A stretch of 64,000 nucleotides of DNA from Janthinobacterium psychrotolerans (GTDB lineage Bacteria > Pseudomonadota > Gammaproteobacteria > Burkholderiales > Burkholderiaceae_D), in the NCBI RefSeq assembly GCF_001677885.1, contig NZ_LOCQ01000041.1, forward strand, positions 22,215-86,214, read 5' to 3'. A program made the translations under genes and the position numbers. Each line of letters opens with the position of its first letter. Within the stretch, counting starts at the first letter, position 1. Under the pieces are notes generated by a model. It ran no database searches and was not told the DNA's origin. It saw only the letters and a program-made list of their open reading frames with translations. Shown one piece after another: positions 17,888 to 27,450 of this stretch.

Positions 17888-18649
17888 ATGCTGCAACAAA
17901 TCCTGCGCGCACCCGCGCTCAAGGCCGTCCTGATCCAGGCGCTGGCCTTTCCCCTGATGCTGGGCCTGGTGTATTTGCTGGCGCGCGCGGGCGTCGGCAT
18001 GAGCTGGCTGGCGGTGGCCGTGCTGCAGGGCGTGCTTGCCGCGCTGCTCAGCTGGCGCGCCGGACTGGCGCGCTGGTGGTGGGCGATCGCCCTGTTGTTC
18101 GCGCCGGCGCTGCTGGCGGCCGGCGCGCTGGACTTGCCGCCGGTGCTGTTCCTGCTGGTGTTCGTTTTTTTGCTGGGCCTGTACTGGTCCACCTTCCGCA
18201 CCCAGGTGCCGTTTTATCCTTCGGGGCCGGCCGTCTGGCGCGAAGTGGCGCAGTTGATCGTGGATCGCCCCGGCGTGCGGCTGGTCGATATCGGCAGCGG
18301 TTTGGGCGGGCTGGTGCTGGACCTGGCGCGGCGCCGGCCCGATGGCCACTTCACGGGCATCGAACTGGCGCCGCTGCCGTGGCTGGCAAGCAGGCTGCGC
18401 GCGCGCCTGTCCGCCAGCGGCGCGCGGTTCGTGCGCGGCGACTACGTGGCGCTGGACTTTGCAAGCTACGATGTGGTGTTCGCCTATCTGTCGCCGGCCG
18501 TGATGACGGCGCTGTGGTTGCAGGCAGAAAAGCAAATGTTGCCGGGGAGTATGCTTCTTAGTTACGAATTCAGGATCGCCGCGCGCGCGCCCGACAAGAC
18601 CATTGCCGCCACAGAGTGTGGCCCTTTACTTTACGTATGGTGCTTTTAG
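17888..18649 (+). CDS. Membrane-anchored class I SAM-dependent methyltransferase-like protein
   Basis: 253 residues. The first ~105 are hydrophobic (about four helices between 15 and 105: LALAFPLMLGLVYLLARAG region, then FLLVFVFLLGLYW). The remainder is a Rossmann methyltransferase core with motif I LVDIGSGLGGLVLDLARRR, an acidic residue after strand 2 (HFTGIELAPL) and DYVALDFASYDVVFAYLSP. It should use S-adenosylmethionine at the inner face of the membrane; substrate unknown. It sits between flhC and motA in the same direction (83 bp after flhC), an odd place for a methyltransferase and perhaps a sign of a motility-related role. Confidence 0.75.
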   Translation: MLQQILRAPALKAVLIQALAFPLMLGLVYLLARAGVGMSWLAVAVLQGVLAALLSWRAGLARWWWAIALLFAPALLAAGALDLPPVLFLLVFVFLLGLYWSTFRTQVPFYPSGPAVWREVAQLIVDRPGVRLVDIGSGLGGLVLDLARRRPDGHFTGIELAPLPWLASRLRARLSASGARFVRGDYVALDFASYDVVFAYLSPAVMTALWLQAEKQMLPGSMLLSYEFRIAARAPDKTIAATECGPLLYVWCF

Positions 18650-18839
18650 GCAATTGTCTGCGTTATTTGCTTGCCGACAGCACAATCTCACGTTATTGTA
18701 GTTCCACACGGCACTTTGCTGGATGTGACTTGAAATGGTGGCCGTTTCTATCTACTTCCGGTTACCGCCGCCGCAGCGTGCCATGGTAGCTAGTCTTCAT
18801 GCAAGCTTGCCAGAATACTACCATTGGGAGTCACAGCAC

Positions 18840-19700
18840 TTGTTAGTCATAATCGGATACATCATCGTTTGCGCCTCGGTATTTGGCGGCTTCGCGATGG
18901 CGGGCGGTCACCTTGCCGCCCTGTTCCAGCCGCTGGAGCTGCTGATGATCGGCGGTGCGGCGGCGGGCGCCTTCCTGGTGGGCAACAACAACAAGGCCAT
19001 CAAGGCCACCATCGCCGCCTTGCCCAGCCTGTTCAAGGGTTCGCGCTACACCAAGGACCTGTACATGGAGCTGATGTCGCTGCTGTTCGAGGTGCTCAGC
19101 AAGGTGCGCAAGGAAGGTCTGATGTCGATCGAAGGCGATATCGACAGCCCGCAGGAAAGCCCGCTGTTTTCCAAGTATCCGGCGGTGCTGGCCGACCACC
19201 ATATCGTCGAATTCATGACCGATTACCTGCGCCTGATGGTGTCGGGCAATATGGACGCCTTCCAGATCGAAAACCTGATGGATAACGAGATCGAAACCCA
19301 CCACCACGAGGGCGCCGTACCGGCCCATGTGATCGCCAAGGTGGGCGACGGCTTGCCGGCCTTCGGTATCGTCGCCGCCGTGATGGGCGTGGTGCACACG
19401 ATGGAATCGGTGGGCCTGCCGCCGGCCGAACTGGGCATGCTGATTGCGCACGCGCTGGTCGGTACCTTCCTCGGCATCCTGCTGGCCTACGGCTTCGTGG
19501 GGCCGCTGGCCAGCCTGCTCGAACAGAAGCTGGAAGAGTCGAGCAAGATGTTCCAGTGCGTGAAAGTGACCCTGCTCGCCAGCCTGAACGGCTATGCGCC
19601 GGCGCTGGCCGTGGAATTTGGCCGCAAGGTGCTGTTCTCGACCGAGCGTCCGACCTTCAACGAACTCGAAGACCATATCAAGAAATCGAAAACGAAGTAA
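18840..19700 (+). CDS. motA: Flagellar motor stator protein MotA
   Basis: 286 residues, four transmembrane segments (about 2-22, 31-50, 168-190 and 200-222) and a large cytoplasmic loop with SKVRKEGLMSIEGDI, the region that meets the rotor protein FliG. The helix-3 prolines are in GDGLPAFGIVAAVMGVV. I chose TTG at 18840 as start: GGGAG lies 9 nt upstream and the protein then begins LVIIGYIIV as in other MotA proteins; the longer frame from 18735 adds an unrelated 35 residues. MotA and MotB form the proton-conducting stator; motB follows after 58 bp. Confidence 0.95.
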   Translation: MLVIIGYIIVCASVFGGFAMAGGHLAALFQPLELLMIGGAAAGAFLVGNNNKAIKATIAALPSLFKGSRYTKDLYMELMSLLFEVLSKVRKEGLMSIEGDIDSPQESPLFSKYPAVLADHHIVEFMTDYLRLMVSGNMDAFQIENLMDNEIETHHHEGAVPAHVIAKVGDGLPAFGIVAAVMGVVHTMESVGLPPAELGMLIAHALVGTFLGILLAYGFVGPLASLLEQKLEESSKMFQCVKVTLLASLNGYAPALAVEFGRKVLFSTERPTFNELEDHIKKSKTK

Positions 19701-19758
19701 GCAGTGAGGTCACGTTTGCACATCATGAGTTTATCGCCGCACAGAGAAGGGGGACGCC

Positions 19759-20700
19759 ATGGCCGATGAAGGCATGCGCCCGATTATCGTCAAGCGTATC
19801 AAGAAGGTGGCCGGCGGCCACCATGGCGGCGCGTGGAAGATCGCCTACGCCGACTTCGTGACGGCCATGATGGCCTTCTTCCTGCTGATGTGGCTGCTCG
19901 GCTCCACCTCGAAGGGCGACCTGAACGGCATTTCCGAATTCTTCAAGACGCCGCTGAAGGTGGCGATGGCCGGCGGCTCGGGTAGCGGCGAGAGCGATTC
20001 CGTGATCCAGGGCGGCGGCCAGGATCTGTCACGCCAGGACGGGCAGGTGCGCAAGGCGCAGGAAGAACAGCAGCGCAAGTCGTTCGACCTCAATTCGGCC
20101 AAGGCCGCGCTCGAGCGCGAAGAGGGCAAGCGCCTGCAAGCCTTGAAGGCGCGCATCGAGGCCACCATCGACGCCAATCCGCTGCTGAAAAAATACAAGA
20201 ACCAATTGCTGCTCGATATCACCAGTGAAGGCCTGCGCATCCAGATCGTCGACGAGCAGAACCGTCCGATGTTTGCGCTGGCGAACGCCAATCTGCAGCC
20301 CTATACCAAGGAAATCCTGCACGCCATCGGCTTCGTGCTCAACGAAGTGCCGAACCGGGTCGGCCTGTCGGGCCACACCGATTCGACGCCCTACATGAGC
20401 GACGCCGGCTACAGCAACTGGGAATTGTCGGCCGACCGCGCCAACGCTTCGCGGCGCGAACTGGTCATTGGCGGCATGAAGGAGGAAAAAGTGCTGCGCG
20501 TGGTGGGCCTCGGTTCGGCGGCCAACCTTGACAAGCTCGACCCCTTCAATCCGATCAACCGCCGCATCAGCATCATCGTGATGAACAAGCGCACGGAAGA
20601 AAACGTGCTGCGCGACGGCGCCGCGATCGAACTGCCGGTGAACGACGCGGCCGCCGCCATCTCCTCGGGGCTGGCGGCGGGTGCGGCGGCAAAGAAATAG
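19759..20700 (+). CDS. motB: Flagellar motor stator protein MotB
   Basis: 313 residues. A single N-terminal helix (about 28-50) holds the proton-carrying Asp32 in AYADFVTAMMAFFLLMWLLG. The periplasmic part ends in an OmpA-type peptidoglycan-binding domain (about 160-290) with VGLSGHTDSTPY, NWELSADRANASRREL and NRRISIIV. It anchors the stator to the cell wall. The tail after 290 is Ala-rich. It continues into the CheZ-like gene after 46 bp. Confidence 0.96.
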   Translation: MADEGMRPIIVKRIKKVAGGHHGGAWKIAYADFVTAMMAFFLLMWLLGSTSKGDLNGISEFFKTPLKVAMAGGSGSGESDSVIQGGGQDLSRQDGQVRKAQEEQQRKSFDLNSAKAALEREEGKRLQALKARIEATIDANPLLKKYKNQLLLDITSEGLRIQIVDEQNRPMFALANANLQPYTKEILHAIGFVLNEVPNRVGLSGHTDSTPYMSDAGYSNWELSADRANASRRELVIGGMKEEKVLRVVGLGSAANLDKLDPFNPINRRISIIVMNKRTEENVLRDGAAIELPVNDAAAAISSGLAAGAAAKK

Positions 20701-20746
20701 ACATGCATGGCCAGCGTGCGCATCGAAGCAAAACAATGAGATCTCT

Positions 20747-21295
20747 ATGACAAGAAAGAAAATACTCGGCTCGCATGTGAAGCGCCTGTTGTCCGGTGTG
20801 TCGGACCATGGCCGCAAGCACCTGACGGAGGTGGAAACCGACCTGATGCAGACGGGCATCTTGCTGGAAGAGGCGATCGAGAACCTCTCCTTCAACTTCA
20901 TGGCCATCCATGCGGCCGTGTCCGCCCAGCAGGACACGATCGCCCTGCTGCTCGACGGGGGCGTGCCGCCGGCCGAACAGCGTGAAAAACTGCTGGCGCT
21001 GCAGGACGAGGTGGGCGGCTATGTCAACGCCGCCATCACCAGCATGCAGTTCCAGGACATGACCAGCCAGCTGATCGACCGCACCCTGAAACGGGTGACG
21101 GGCCTGCGCGAGTTTCTCGGCACCCTGGGCGAGCACGGCGCCGAAATGCTGCCGGAGAGCGATAACGAGGAAATCGTGGCCTTGCTGGGGCGCGTCAGCA
21201 TGGCGCTGGCGATACAGAGCCTGGAACTGCGCAGCGTGCTGCGCAAGGCTGTCAGCCAGCAGCATCTGGAAAGTGGCGACATCGAGCTGTTCTAG
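20747..21295 (+). CDS. CheZ-like chemotaxis protein (probable CheY-P phosphatase)
   Basis: 182 residues, almost entirely helical. It contains SMQFQDMTSQLIDRTLKRV; E. coli CheZ has DFQDLTGQVIKRM at its catalytic site, where Asp143 and Gln147 act on phospho-CheY. The equivalent D-x-x-x-Q pair here is Asp104 and Gln108. The long helical hairpin around it and the position before cheY agree with a short CheZ. It lacks the obvious C-terminal CheY-binding helix of E. coli CheZ, although the end (ESGDIELF) is short and acidic and may serve. No other cheZ is seen in the cluster. Confidence 0.65.
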   Translation: MTRKKILGSHVKRLLSGVSDHGRKHLTEVETDLMQTGILLEEAIENLSFNFMAIHAAVSAQQDTIALLLDGGVPPAEQREKLLALQDEVGGYVNAAITSMQFQDMTSQLIDRTLKRVTGLREFLGTLGEHGAEMLPESDNEEIVALLGRVSMALAIQSLELRSVLRKAVSQQHLESGDIELF

Positions 21296-21376
21296 CCCAG
21301 TGCGGAATACTTGCGGTTGCATGGATCAATTCAATAAATAACCCGGGCACGACGCCCGGAACTAGTGGGAGCAAAG

Positions 21377-21742
21377 ATGGCCAAGACGATACTTGCAGTG
21401 GACGATTCGAGCTCATTGCGCCAGATGGTGGCGTTCAGCCTGAAAGCCGCCGGCTATCAGGTGGTGGAGGCCGTGGACGGCCAGGACGGACTGGAAAAAG
21501 CCAAGCTGCAAACCGTGGACCTGGTACTGACGGACCAGAACATGCCGCGCATGGATGGCCTGGAGCTGATCAAGCTGCTGCGCGAGCTGCCGGCTTACCA
21601 GAAGGTGCCCATCCTGATGCTGACGACCGAGTCGTCCGACGAAATGAAATCGAAAGGACGCGCCGCCGGCGCCAACGGCTGGCTGGTCAAACCCTTCGAT
21701 CCGCAGCGCCTGATCGAAGTGGTCAAGAAGGTGATCGGCTGA
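21377..21742 (+). CDS. cheY: CheY-type response regulator (CheA-proximal)
   Basis: 121 residues, a stand-alone receiver domain: acidic pair Asp9/Asp10, phospho-acceptor Asp53 (LTDQNMPRMDG), Thr in MLTTES and Lys in LVKPFD. GGGAG 7 nt before the ATG at 21377 sets the start. It lies 43 bp before cheA. It is one of two CheY proteins in the cluster. The other (29331) is closer to enteric CheY, so this one may be a phosphate sink or signal to another output. Confidence 0.93.
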   Translation: MAKTILAVDDSSSLRQMVAFSLKAAGYQVVEAVDGQDGLEKAKLQTVDLVLTDQNMPRMDGLELIKLLRELPAYQKVPILMLTTESSDEMKSKGRAAGANGWLVKPFDPQRLIEVVKKVIG

Positions 21743-21785
21743 TGCCAGCCGCGCAGCACAACGATGCAATTGACGGAGTCACCCT

Positions 21786-23990
21786 ATGACCATCGATATT
21801 AGCCAGTTTTTCCAGGTCTTTTTCGATGAGGCCGAGGAACTGCTGGCTGAAATGGAACGGCTGCTGCTGGCCGTCGATATTGCGGCGCCCGACGCCGAGG
21901 ACCTCAATGCGGTGTTCCGTACCGCCCACTCGGTCAAGGGCGGCGCGTCGACGTTCGGCCTGTCTGACATGAGCGAGGTGACGCACATCCTCGAGTCCCT
22001 GCTCGACCGTATCCGCCAGGGCCAGATGGCCCTGACGGCCGAACACGTCGACGCCTTCCTGGCGGCCAAGGACATTCTCAAGATGCAGCTCGACGGCCAT
22101 CGTCTCGGTTCGGAAGTGGACCAGGACGCCGTCGCCAACGTGCGCATGATGCTGCAGTCGTTCGCGCAGGACGTGCCGGTGGCGGCCCTGACGCCCGTCG
22201 CGCCAGCCTTCCATACGGCTGAAAAAGCCGCGGTCAGCCACGCCGGCGGCCAACGCTTCCGGCTTGAGTTGCCGCAGATGGAGCAGCGCGAAGTCGATGC
22301 GCTGGCGGCCGAACTGGGCCTGCTGGGCGACGTCGCCGTGACGGTGCTGCCCGATGGACGCAGTGCGCTGGAAGTGACGACCCACGAAAGCCTGGACGAT
22401 ATCCTGGCCATCTGCTCGTTCGTGCTGAACCCGGACGACATGGTGATCACCCAGGCGCCGCCGCTGGCGCCGGGCGAGGCGAGTACCGCCGAAGCGGCGC
22501 GCGCGGCCCGGGAAGCGGCGCAGGGCTACGGCTTTTTCGACCCGCTGCCAGGCGCGCCCGGCGCGCTGAAGACCGAGGCCGAGCAGGGCTACGGCTTCTT
22601 CCAGCCGATCGAGGAGATCCGCGCCGCCGCCGGTGTGCAGACCGATGCCGAGCGCGGCTACGGTTTCTTCCAGCCGCTCGAACAGATCCGCGCCAACGCT
22701 GCCAGCGTGGCGACCGTCGCCACCGCCCCGGTGGTGGTGGCGGCCGACGCCGAAGTCGAGAAGAAACCGGCCAAGAAAGAGGCCGACAAGGCCGGCGCCG
22801 AGTCCTCGTCGATCCGCGTGTCGATCGAAAAGGTCGACCAGCTGATCAACCTGGTGGGCGAACTGGTGATCACGCAGGCGATGATCGAACAGCGCGCCGG
22901 CGCGCTCGACCCGATGCTGCATGAAAAGCTGCTCGACAGCGTCGGCCACCTGACGCGCAATACGCGCGACCTGCAGGAAGCGGTGATGTCGATCCGCATG
23001 ATGCCGATGGATTTCGTGTTCTCGCGCTTTCCGCGCATGGTGCGCGACCTGGCCGGCAAGTTGGGCAAGAAGGTCGATTTCATCACCAACGGCGCGGCGA
23101 CGGAACTGGACAAGGGCCTGATCGAGCGCATCGTCGATCCGCTCACGCACCTGGTGCGCAACAGCATCGACCATGGCGTGGAAATGCCGGCCGCCCGCGT
23201 GGCCGCCGGCAAGTCCGAAGCGGGCCGTTTGTTCCTGTCGGCCAGCCACCAGGGCGGCAATATCATCATCGAAGTATCCGATGATGGCGCCGGCCTCAAT
23301 CGCGAACGCATCCTGGCCAAGGCGCGGCAGCAGGGCATGGACGTGTCCGACACGATGACGGACCCCGAAGTGTGGCAGCTGATTTTCGCGCCCGGCTTTT
23401 CCACCGCCGAAGCGGTCACCGACGTGTCGGGCCGCGGCGTGGGCATGGACGTGGTCAAGCGCAATATCAGCGCCATGGGCGGCGTGGTCGACATCCGCTC
23501 GGCCAAGGGCTTCGGCACCACCATCTCGATTTCGCTGCCACTGACCCTGGCCATCCTCGACGGCATGTCGATCCGGGTTGGCGAGGAAGTGTATATCCTG
23601 CCGCTGGGCTTCGTGATCGAATCGCTGCAGCCGGCCGTCGAGGACATCAAGGATATCAGTGGCAAGGGCCAGGTGGTCAAGGTACGCGGTGAATACCTGC
23701 CGCTGATTCCCTTGTATCAGATGTTCGACATCGCGCCGCGCTTTACCAGTCCGTCCGAAGGCATCTGCGTGATCCTGGAAACGGAAGGGCGCAAGGCGGC
23801 GCTGTTCGTCGACGACCTGGTCGGCCAGCAGCAGGTGGTGGTGAAAAACCTCGAATCGAATTACCGCAAAGTGGTGGGCATCTCCGGCGCCACCATCCTG
23901 GGAGATGGCGGCGTCTCGCTGATTCTCGACGTCGCCGCCCTGATCCGCTCGTCGCGCCAGCTGGCCGACGAGTCCCATATTTTTTCGTAA
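21786..23990 (+). CDS. cheA: Chemotaxis histidine kinase CheA
   Basis: 734 residues. Domains: HPt (1-~105, phospho-His48 in FRTAHSVKGGAST); CheY-binding region (~155-235); a linker with three GYGFF motifs (247-251, 268-272, 291-295); dimerisation helices (~345-405, SIRVSIEKVDQLINLVGEL); HATPase (~410-590: HLVRNSIDHGVE, DDGAGLN, VSGRGVGMDVVK); CheW-like domain (~595-730). CheA autophosphorylates under MCP control and passes phosphate to CheY and CheB. Length is a little above enteric CheA because of the linker. Confidence 0.98.
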   Translation: MTIDISQFFQVFFDEAEELLAEMERLLLAVDIAAPDAEDLNAVFRTAHSVKGGASTFGLSDMSEVTHILESLLDRIRQGQMALTAEHVDAFLAAKDILKMQLDGHRLGSEVDQDAVANVRMMLQSFAQDVPVAALTPVAPAFHTAEKAAVSHAGGQRFRLELPQMEQREVDALAAELGLLGDVAVTVLPDGRSALEVTTHESLDDILAICSFVLNPDDMVITQAPPLAPGEASTAEAARAAREAAQGYGFFDPLPGAPGALKTEAEQGYGFFQPIEEIRAAAGVQTDAERGYGFFQPLEQIRANAASVATVATAPVVVAADAEVEKKPAKKEADKAGAESSSIRVSIEKVDQLINLVGELVITQAMIEQRAGALDPMLHEKLLDSVGHLTRNTRDLQEAVMSIRMMPMDFVFSRFPRMVRDLAGKLGKKVDFITNGAATELDKGLIERIVDPLTHLVRNSIDHGVEMPAARVAAGKSEAGRLFLSASHQGGNIIIEVSDDGAGLNRERILAKARQQGMDVSDTMTDPEVWQLIFAPGFSTAEAVTDVSGRGVGMDVVKRNISAMGGVVDIRSAKGFGTTISISLPLTLAILDGMSIRVGEEVYILPLGFVIESLQPAVEDIKDISGKGQVVKVRGEYLPLIPLYQMFDIAPRFTSPSEGICVILETEGRKAALFVDDLVGQQQVVVKNLESNYRKVVGISGATILGDGGVSLILDVAALIRSSRQLADESHIFS

Positions 23991-24020
23991 CACCGCTCGA
24001 TAACAGATAGGAAAACCACC

Positions 24021-24527
24021 ATGTCAGATACTCAACAACTATCCGCCAGCAAGACCAGCGACGGCAAGGACATCGCCGGCCGTGAATTCCTGGCTTTTAC
24101 CCTGGGCTCGGAAGAGTACGGCATCGACATCCTGAAAGTGCAGGAAATCCGCGGCTACGAAGCGGTCACCCGCATCGCCAACGCACCCGAATTCATCAAG
24201 GGCGTGATCAACCTGCGCGGCATCATCATCCCGGTGGTCGACATGCGCATCAAGTTCAAGCTGGGCACCCCCGTGTACGACCAGTTCACGGTGGTGATCA
24301 TCCTGAACATCGGTGGCCGCATCGTCGGCATGGTGGTCGACAGCGTCTCCGACGTGACCACCCTGACGCCTGAACAGGTGAAACCGGCGCCGGAAATGGG
24401 CACCGCGTTCTCCACCGATTACATGATCGGCCTGGGCACCATCGACGAGCGCATGCTGATCCTGGTCGACATCGACAAGCTGATGTCCAGCAGCGAGATG
24501 GGCCTGATCGACAAACTGGCAGCATAA
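24021..24527 (+). CDS. cheW: Chemotaxis coupling protein CheW
   Basis: 168 residues forming one CheW/SH3-like double-barrel domain: [31 protein letters not shown] is the start, followed by [19 protein letters not shown] and [11 protein letters not shown]. It joins receptors to CheA in the polar arrays. It follows cheA by 30 bp and is separated from the MCP gene by a 225-bp stretch with a REP element. Confidence 0.98.
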   Translation: MSDTQQLSASKTSDGKDIAGREFLAFTLGSEEYGIDILKVQEIRGYEAVTRIANAPEFIKGVINLRGIIIPVVDMRIKFKLGTPVYDQFTVVIILNIGGRIVGMVVDSVSDVTTLTPEQVKPAPEMGTAFSTDYMIGLGTIDERMLILVDIDKLMSSSEMGLIDKLAA

Positions 24528-24544
24528 GCAAGGCCGCAGGTCGG

Positions 24545-24583
24545 GGCAGGTCGGGTTAGCGCAGCGTAACCCGACACCACCCG
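24545..24583. repeat. REP element (GGGTTA/TAACCC variant) between cheW and the MCP gene
   Basis: TCGGGTTA (24551-24558), short loop GCGCAGCG, TAACCCGA (24567-24574), then CACCACC. Same family as the other REPs in the window. Confidence 0.85.
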
Positions 24584-24752
24584 CGACAAAATTGGCACCA
24601 GTATTAGCACCAGCACCAGAATCACTACAGCAATGCATGACCCGGCGCGGGCAGAGGCGCGCCGGCGGCCACAAGGTTCATAGAGACCAGGCCAGGGCAC
24701 GGCGCGCCACGACTATCGTGCGTACCGTCATCAAACATAGGGGGAGACTGTC

Positions 24753-26486
24753 ATGGGTTTGCGCAATTTCAAGATAGGTACGCGGTTAGGACTGGGTTTT
24801 GGCAGCATCCTGGCGATCCTGGTAATCGTGGTGATGGCGGCCACGGCGCTCAATTACCGCAACAAGGCCCAGCTGCTGTCGGGGCTGGAGCTGGCCAGCG
24901 AGAAGAACACGCAGGCGTCGACCATGAAGAGCGCGATGCTGGAAATGGGCATCGCCATGCGCAATATCGGCTTGCAGGGCGACGTCGGCATGATGCAGGC
25001 CGAAGAAGGCAAGGTGCGCGAGCAGCGCAAGCAGTACGATGGCGCGCGCGACAAGCTCGGTAAAGCGGGCTTGTCGGACGCCGAAAAGGCGCTGCTGGCC
25101 AATATCTCGGCGCTGGACCGTGAAGTCGACAGCGCTTTCAAGGAGGCGATGGGGCAGGTGCTGGCGTTTAACAGCGAGGGCGGCGCCAAGGTGATCGCCA
25201 ACCGCATCGATCCGCTGAACCGCAAGATGCTGGCCGATATCAACCGGCTGCTGCAGTTGCAGCAGGCGAGCCAGCAGCGTTTCATGGCCGGTTCGCTGGC
25301 CGATGACAAGCAGCTGATGCTGGTGCTGCTGGTGCTGGGCGGCGCCGCCGTGGCGCTGGGCGCATGGTGCGCGGTGTTTATCACGCGCTCGATCACGCTG
25401 CCCTTGTCGAGCGCGGTGGTGGTGGCGCAGAAGGTGGCGTCCGGTGAGCTGACCTCGCGCGTGGTGGTGGAAGGGCGCGATGAGACCAGCGCCTTGCAGC
25501 AGGCCCTGAAGGACATGAACGACAGCCTGGTGCGCACGGTCAGCGACGTGCGCCAGGGCACGCAGACGATCACGATCGCTTCGCGCGAGATCGCCAGCGG
25601 CAATGCCGACCTGTCGGCGCGCACGGAAACGCAGGCCAGTTCGCTCGAAGAGACGGCGTCGTCGATGGAGGAACTGACGTCGACGGTGAAACAGAACGCC
25701 GACAATGCGCGCCAGGCCAACCAGCTGGCCGTGTCGGCCTCGTCGGTGGCGCAGCAGGGCGGCAGCGTGGTGGCGCAGGTGGTCGACACCATGGGCTCGA
25801 TCAAGGACAGCTCGCGCAAGATCGTCGACATCATCGGTGTCATCGACGGTATCGCGTTCCAGACCAATATTCTGGCCTTGAACGCGGCGGTCGAAGCGGC
25901 GCGGGCCGGCGAGCAGGGCCGCGGCTTTGCGGTGGTGGCGTCGGAAGTGCGCAACCTGGCGCAGCGCTCGGCGGGCGCGGCGAAAGAGATCAAGGGCCTG
26001 ATCGGCGACTCGGTCGACAAGGTCGATGCGGGCAGCCGGCTGGTCGATGAAGCGGGGCAGACCATGGGCCTGATCGTCACCTCGATCCGGCAGGTGGCCG
26101 ATATCATGGGCGAGATCACGGCGGCGACGCAGGAGCAGAGCCATGGCATCGAGGAAGTGAACCAGGCCATCGCGCAGATGGACGAGATGACGCAGCAGAA
26201 CGCGGCGCTGGTCGAGGAAGCGGCTGCGGCGGCCGAAAGCATGCAGGACCAGGCACAGCGCCTGGCCGATGCGGTCAGCATCTTCAAGCTGGGCGGCGAA
26301 GGCGACGCGCCGGCGGTGGTGGCAAAGGCGCCGGCGCCAGCGGTGGCCGTGACCGCGGCGCCGCCGCGCCAGGTGCAGGCGGCAAAAACGAAAGTGGTGG
26401 CGCAGGCGCCGGCGGCCAGGGCGGTGACGCCGCCGGCGGCGAAAAAGCTGGCGGCGGCCAGCGGCGATGATTGGGAAGAGTTCTGA
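24753..26486 (+). CDS. Methyl-accepting chemotaxis protein
   Basis: 577 residues. TM1 about 11-33, a periplasmic four-helix-bundle (4HB_MCP) sensor about 34-188, TM2 about 189-212, HAMP about 213-265, then the methylated helices and the highly conserved hairpin around [33 protein letters not shown]. The ligand is unknown. An Ala/Pro-rich linker of ~50 residues leads to the last residues DDWEEF, which resemble the NWETF pentapeptide that docks CheR and CheB. It lies directly before cheR-cheD-cheB, so it should be a fully adapting receptor. Confidence 0.96.
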   Translation: MGLRNFKIGTRLGLGFGSILAILVIVVMAATALNYRNKAQLLSGLELASEKNTQASTMKSAMLEMGIAMRNIGLQGDVGMMQAEEGKVREQRKQYDGARDKLGKAGLSDAEKALLANISALDREVDSAFKEAMGQVLAFNSEGGAKVIANRIDPLNRKMLADINRLLQLQQASQQRFMAGSLADDKQLMLVLLVLGGAAVALGAWCAVFITRSITLPLSSAVVVAQKVASGELTSRVVVEGRDETSALQQALKDMNDSLVRTVSDVRQGTQTITIASREIASGNADLSARTETQASSLEETASSMEELTSTVKQNADNARQANQLAVSASSVAQQGGSVVAQVVDTMGSIKDSSRKIVDIIGVIDGIAFQTNILALNAAVEAARAGEQGRGFAVVASEVRNLAQRSAGAAKEIKGLIGDSVDKVDAGSRLVDEAGQTMGLIVTSIRQVADIMGEITAATQEQSHGIEEVNQAIAQMDEMTQQNAALVEEAAAAAESMQDQAQRLADAVSIFKLGGEGDAPAVVAKAPAPAVAVTAAPPRQVQAAKTKVVAQAPAARAVTPPAAKKLAAASGDDWEEF

Positions 26487-26569
26487 TCGTTCCGACAGGC
26501 GCCCGGTCCCGCTGGTAATACTTGCAAAGGCATTGTGCTCAAAGCAGTCATAGAAGAGGTAATCAAAAA

Positions 26570-27442
26570 ATGCCGCAAACTAAAACGGATTCGGTCAAGG
26601 AATTTGACTTTACCGGCAAGGATTTCGAGCGCGTCCGCGCCATGATCTACAAGCGGGCCGGCATCGCGCTGGCCGACAGCAAGCAGGAGATGGTCTACAG
26701 CCGCCTGGCGCGCCGCTTGCGCGCGACCGGCATCTCGTCGTTCGTGCGCTACCTGGACGACCTGGAAGCGGGCCGCATGGCCGACGAGTGGGAGGCGTTT
26801 ACCAACGCGCTGACGACCAACCTGACGTCGTTCTTCCGCGAGGCCCATCATTTTCCGCTGCTGGCCGAGCATGTGAAAAAGCTCAAGGGCCCGATCACCA
26901 TCTGGTGTTCGGCCGCCTCCACTGGCGAGGAGCCGTATTCGATCGCCATGACGGTGTGCGAGGCCTTCAATACGCTCACGCCGCCGGTGACCATCATCGC
27001 CACCGACATCGACACCAATGTGCTGGCCACGGCCGCCAATGGCGTCTACAACCTCGACCGGCTCGACAAGATGGAGGCCGACCGCGCGCGCCGCTTTTTC
27101 TTGCGTGGCAAAGGCGACCGCGAAGGCCAGGTGCGGGTGCGTCCGGAATTGCGCCAGTTGATCACCTTCAAGCCATTGAACCTGCTGGCCGACGGCTGGC
27201 CCGTCAGCGGCCAGTTCGACGTGATCTTCTGCCGCAACGTGATGATCTATTTCGACAAGGCGACCCAGCGCAAGATCCTGTCGCGCTTCGTGCCGCTGAT
27301 GAAGCCCGACGCGCTGCTGTTCGCGGGCCACTCGGAAAATTTCCTGTACGTTTCGGAGTCCTTGAAACTGCGCGGCAAAACAGTGTATGAACTCGATCTG
27401 TCGCGCAGCACCGCACCCAAAGCATCGTCGCAACGTACCTGA
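26570..27442 (+). CDS. cheR: Chemotaxis protein methyltransferase CheR
   Basis: 290 residues. The N-terminal helical domain ([33 protein letters not shown]) is followed by a Rossmann SAM domain: [47 protein letters not shown] and [14 protein letters not shown]. It methylates receptor glutamates. The ATG at 26570 has AGAGG about 11 nt upstream. cheD starts 8 bp after its stop. Confidence 0.98.
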   Translation: MPQTKTDSVKEFDFTGKDFERVRAMIYKRAGIALADSKQEMVYSRLARRLRATGISSFVRYLDDLEAGRMADEWEAFTNALTTNLTSFFREAHHFPLLAEHVKKLKGPITIWCSAASTGEEPYSIAMTVCEAFNTLTPPVTIIATDIDTNVLATAANGVYNLDRLDKMEADRARRFFLRGKGDREGQVRVRPELRQLITFKPLNLLADGWPVSGQFDVIFCRNVMIYFDKATQRKILSRFVPLMKPDALLFAGHSENFLYVSESLKLRGKTVYELDLSRSTAPKASSQRT

Positions 27443-27450
27443 GATTAGCC

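Noticed and set aside
18650..18839. Sigma-28 promoter for motA
   Set aside because: No convincing TAAAGTTT-11-GCCGATAA; the best match (GCCGACAG) has no -35.
21723..23993. 756-codon minus-strand open frame
   Set aside because: Antisense shadow of cheA.
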